This document shows positions 7,403 to 8,372 of a stretch of 8,372 bases of DNA, in pieces. Below the pieces are notes generated by a model that was given only the letters and a program-made list of their open reading frames with translations, made no database searches and was not told the DNA's origin. Origin of the DNA: Lentisphaerota bacterium (GTDB lineage: Bacteria; Verrucomicrobiota; Kiritimatiellia; RFP12; UBA1067); the NCBI GenBank assembly GCA_015061765.1, contig SUVZ01000146.1, forward strand, positions 1 to 8,372. Reading direction: 5' to 3'. The position numbers were made by a program, and so were the translations under genes. Each line of letters opens with the position of its first letter. Position 1 is the stretch's first letter.

Positions 7403-7430
7403 GTCTGCGAGTGCAGACCTGCATGCAGGT
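7403..7430 (+). other. Overlapping hairpin and palindrome in leader
   Basis: GTCTGC (7403-7408), loop GAGT and GCAGAC (7413-7418) form a perfect six-base-pair stem. It overlaps a perfect 14-base palindrome ACCTGCATGCAGGT (7417-7430) at 7417-7418, so full versions of both cannot form together in RNA. GCAG/CTGC segments offer further alternative pairings. This may be a switch region or a binding site for a dimeric protein. Confidence 0.4.
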
Positions 7431-7432
7431 TT

Positions 7433-7500
7433 GTTCCCGCATGCGTTTCCCTTTGGGCATACCAGTCGCCTTGGAAGAGAACCCATGCGGGAACTTTTTT
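7433..7500 (+). terminator. Terminator-like stem with T tract (possible attenuator) in the leader
   Basis: GTTCCCGCATG (7433-7443) is the exact reverse complement of CATGCGGGAAC (7484-7494): an 11-bp stem, 7 of 11 pairs G-C, with a 40-base loop, followed at once by six T (7495-7500). That has the form of an intrinsic terminator, though the loop is long. It lies between the promoter and the preferred start at 7533 and covers the alternative ATG at 7485, so it could attenuate transcription or mask that start. Confidence 0.4.
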
Positions 7501-7532
7501 ACAAGGCACAAAGCAGAAAGGCAACGGCAAAG

Positions 7533-8372
7533 ATGGCAAAGGCGAGAAGACTGGTGAAACTAGTGGCGGCGGTTGGACTGACGCTCGCTCTGGCGGCGTC
7601 GGCATGGGCCATGCCCACGAAGAAGCAGCTCGTGGAGGCGCAGCGGATTGTGAAGGAAATCACCGCCGACGACCTTCGCGACTTGAAGGCCAAGAAGAAG
7701 ACCGCCGGCGATGTGGCCGCCGGGCATCTTGCCCTCGCGGATAAGGCCGAGACCGAGGCAGGCAAATATCTGCTTCTCCAAGGCGCGTTCCGGCTCTACG
7801 CGCGCAGCGGCGACTACGATTCCGCCGCCGCGACACTCCTGCGCATGCGCGGCGAAATCGCCGACCTGCCGCCGGAGGTTATCATCGAAATCGTCAACAG
7901 CGAGATGCGCCGCGTGGCGGGCTCGAAGGCGCCGAAGGTGTTGGCCATCTTCCGTGACGCCCAGCGCAGGGTGAAGTACCGTAAGCGCTTAGCCGCCGCT
8001 GACCTCGACGCCACGGCGCACCCGGAAAACCCCGTCTTCGCACGCCGACTCGCCGAATGCCACGTGGGTCTTGGAGATTGGCCGAAGGCTCTTCCGATCT
8101 TTGCCAAGCTCGGCGACATTGCCGCGAAGTACGAGCTTGACCCGGCTTCGGCGAAGGACTGCAACGCCCTCAAAGCGGCGGATTTCTGGTGGAGCTACGA
8201 ATCGACCGACTCCGAACTCTACAAGGCGCATGCGGCGGCGCTCTACCGCACCGCCATTGATACCGGCATCGCCAAGGGGCTTCGCCGCGAAATGGCAGTC
8301 ATGCGACTTGCGGAAATCGAGGAGAGCGGCTTGTGCGGATTGAATGCCGCTACAGCCGCCGTGGCGGAGCGC
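7533..8372 (+). CDS. Exported alpha-helical repeat-like protein (3' truncated by window)
   Basis: Open to the last base, 280 codons from ATG 7533. The start gives a classic signal peptide: MAKARR, a hydrophobic core (LVAAVGLTLALAA), and SAWA before MPTKK. AGAAAGG at 7515-7521 is a possible, slightly distant ribosome-binding site. ATG 7485 is in frame with a closer GGAAGAG and would add 16 residues before the signal peptide, but it sits inside the terminator-like stem. The mature part is helical and rich in Ala, Lys and Glu, with TPR-like pieces (KYLLLQGAFRLYARSGDYDSA; ARRLAECHVGLGDWPKALPIF) and ADFWWSYE. From memory this resembles a family common in Kiritimatiellota and planctomycetes in which a helical N-terminal region often precedes a SUMF1-type domain; the window ends before any such domain. 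No catalytic residues are visible. It likely acts in the periplasm or at the cell surface. Confidence 0.75.
   Translation, partial: MAKARRLVKLVAAVGLTLALAASAWAMPTKKQLVEAQRIVKEITADDLRDLKAKKKTAGDVAAGHLALADKAETEAGKYLLLQGAFRLYARSGDYDSAAATLLRMRGEIADLPPEVIIEIVNSEMRRVAGSKAPKVLAIFRDAQRRVKYRKRLAAADLDATAHPENPVFARRLAECHVGLGDWPKALPIFAKLGDIAAKYELDPASAKDCNALKAADFWWSYESTDSELYKAHAAALYRTAIDTGIAKGLRREMAVMRLAEIEESGLCGLNAATAAVAER

Noticed and set aside
7218..7511. Antisense frame with short resemblance (KDIR and ITxxxQK pattern) to the antisense frame at 3-437
   Set aside because: The resemblance follows from the DNA similarity of the two regulatory modules. The rest of the peptides does not match, and a sense promoter and leader explain the region better.
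7547..7555. Third copy of the leader element (AAGACTGGT)
   Set aside because: Only nine bases match, neither stem is present, and it lies in the signal-peptide coding region of the downstream gene.
7337..7744. 135-codon + strand frame starting at 7337
   Set aside because: Its ATG overlaps the -10 of the predicted promoter, and the frame overlaps the signal-peptide gene at 7533 in a different phase. The latter has coherent codon use and continues to the window end.

Overview
The window suggests a gut-type member of the Kiritimatiellota/Verrucomicrobia-Lentisphaerae side of the PVC group. This is an inference from protein style: a giant secreted protein mixing BACON-like, LamG-like, bacterial Ig-like, InlB-type and BspA-type leucine-rich repeats, and a helical lipoprotein-like or periplasmic family I associate with those bacteria. 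No marker gene is present to prove it. GC content is uneven: about 60-65% in the flanking genes and parts of the giant gene, and about 37-45% in some internal stretches (hand counts of 60-base lines). Every supported gene is on the + strand.

Layout. Bases 1-141 are the 3' end of a sigma-70-family factor (region 4 helix-turn-helix), stopped by TGA; 51 more codon-like triplets follow in the same frame to a second stop at 295-297. From about 294 to 509 is a regulatory region: a weak promoter (392-420), a hairpin (432-456) and a conserved two-hairpin leader element (466-502). A 48-codon ORF with a Cys-rich patch (510-656) follows and ends one base before the ATG of the giant gene (658-7224, 2188 aa). 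A second intergenic region (7225-7532) repeats the first one's plan with a better promoter (7318-7346), the same two-hairpin leader element (7360-7398), further palindromes and a terminator-like stem with a T tract (7433-7500). It leads into an exported alpha-helical protein (7533 to the window end, incomplete).

The most interesting feature is this pair of related intergenic modules, 294-502 and 7221-7398. In the same order they share a 13-base identity, a promoter at equivalent spacing, and a leader element whose two stems are preserved by pair-compatible changes. The simplest reading is a common cis-regulatory leader (structured RNA or protein-binding leader) that controls consecutive surface or exported protein genes. 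The giant protein is probably an adhesin or glycan-binding surface protein. The sigma factor at the left edge may regulate the locus, but nothing in the sequence proves that link.
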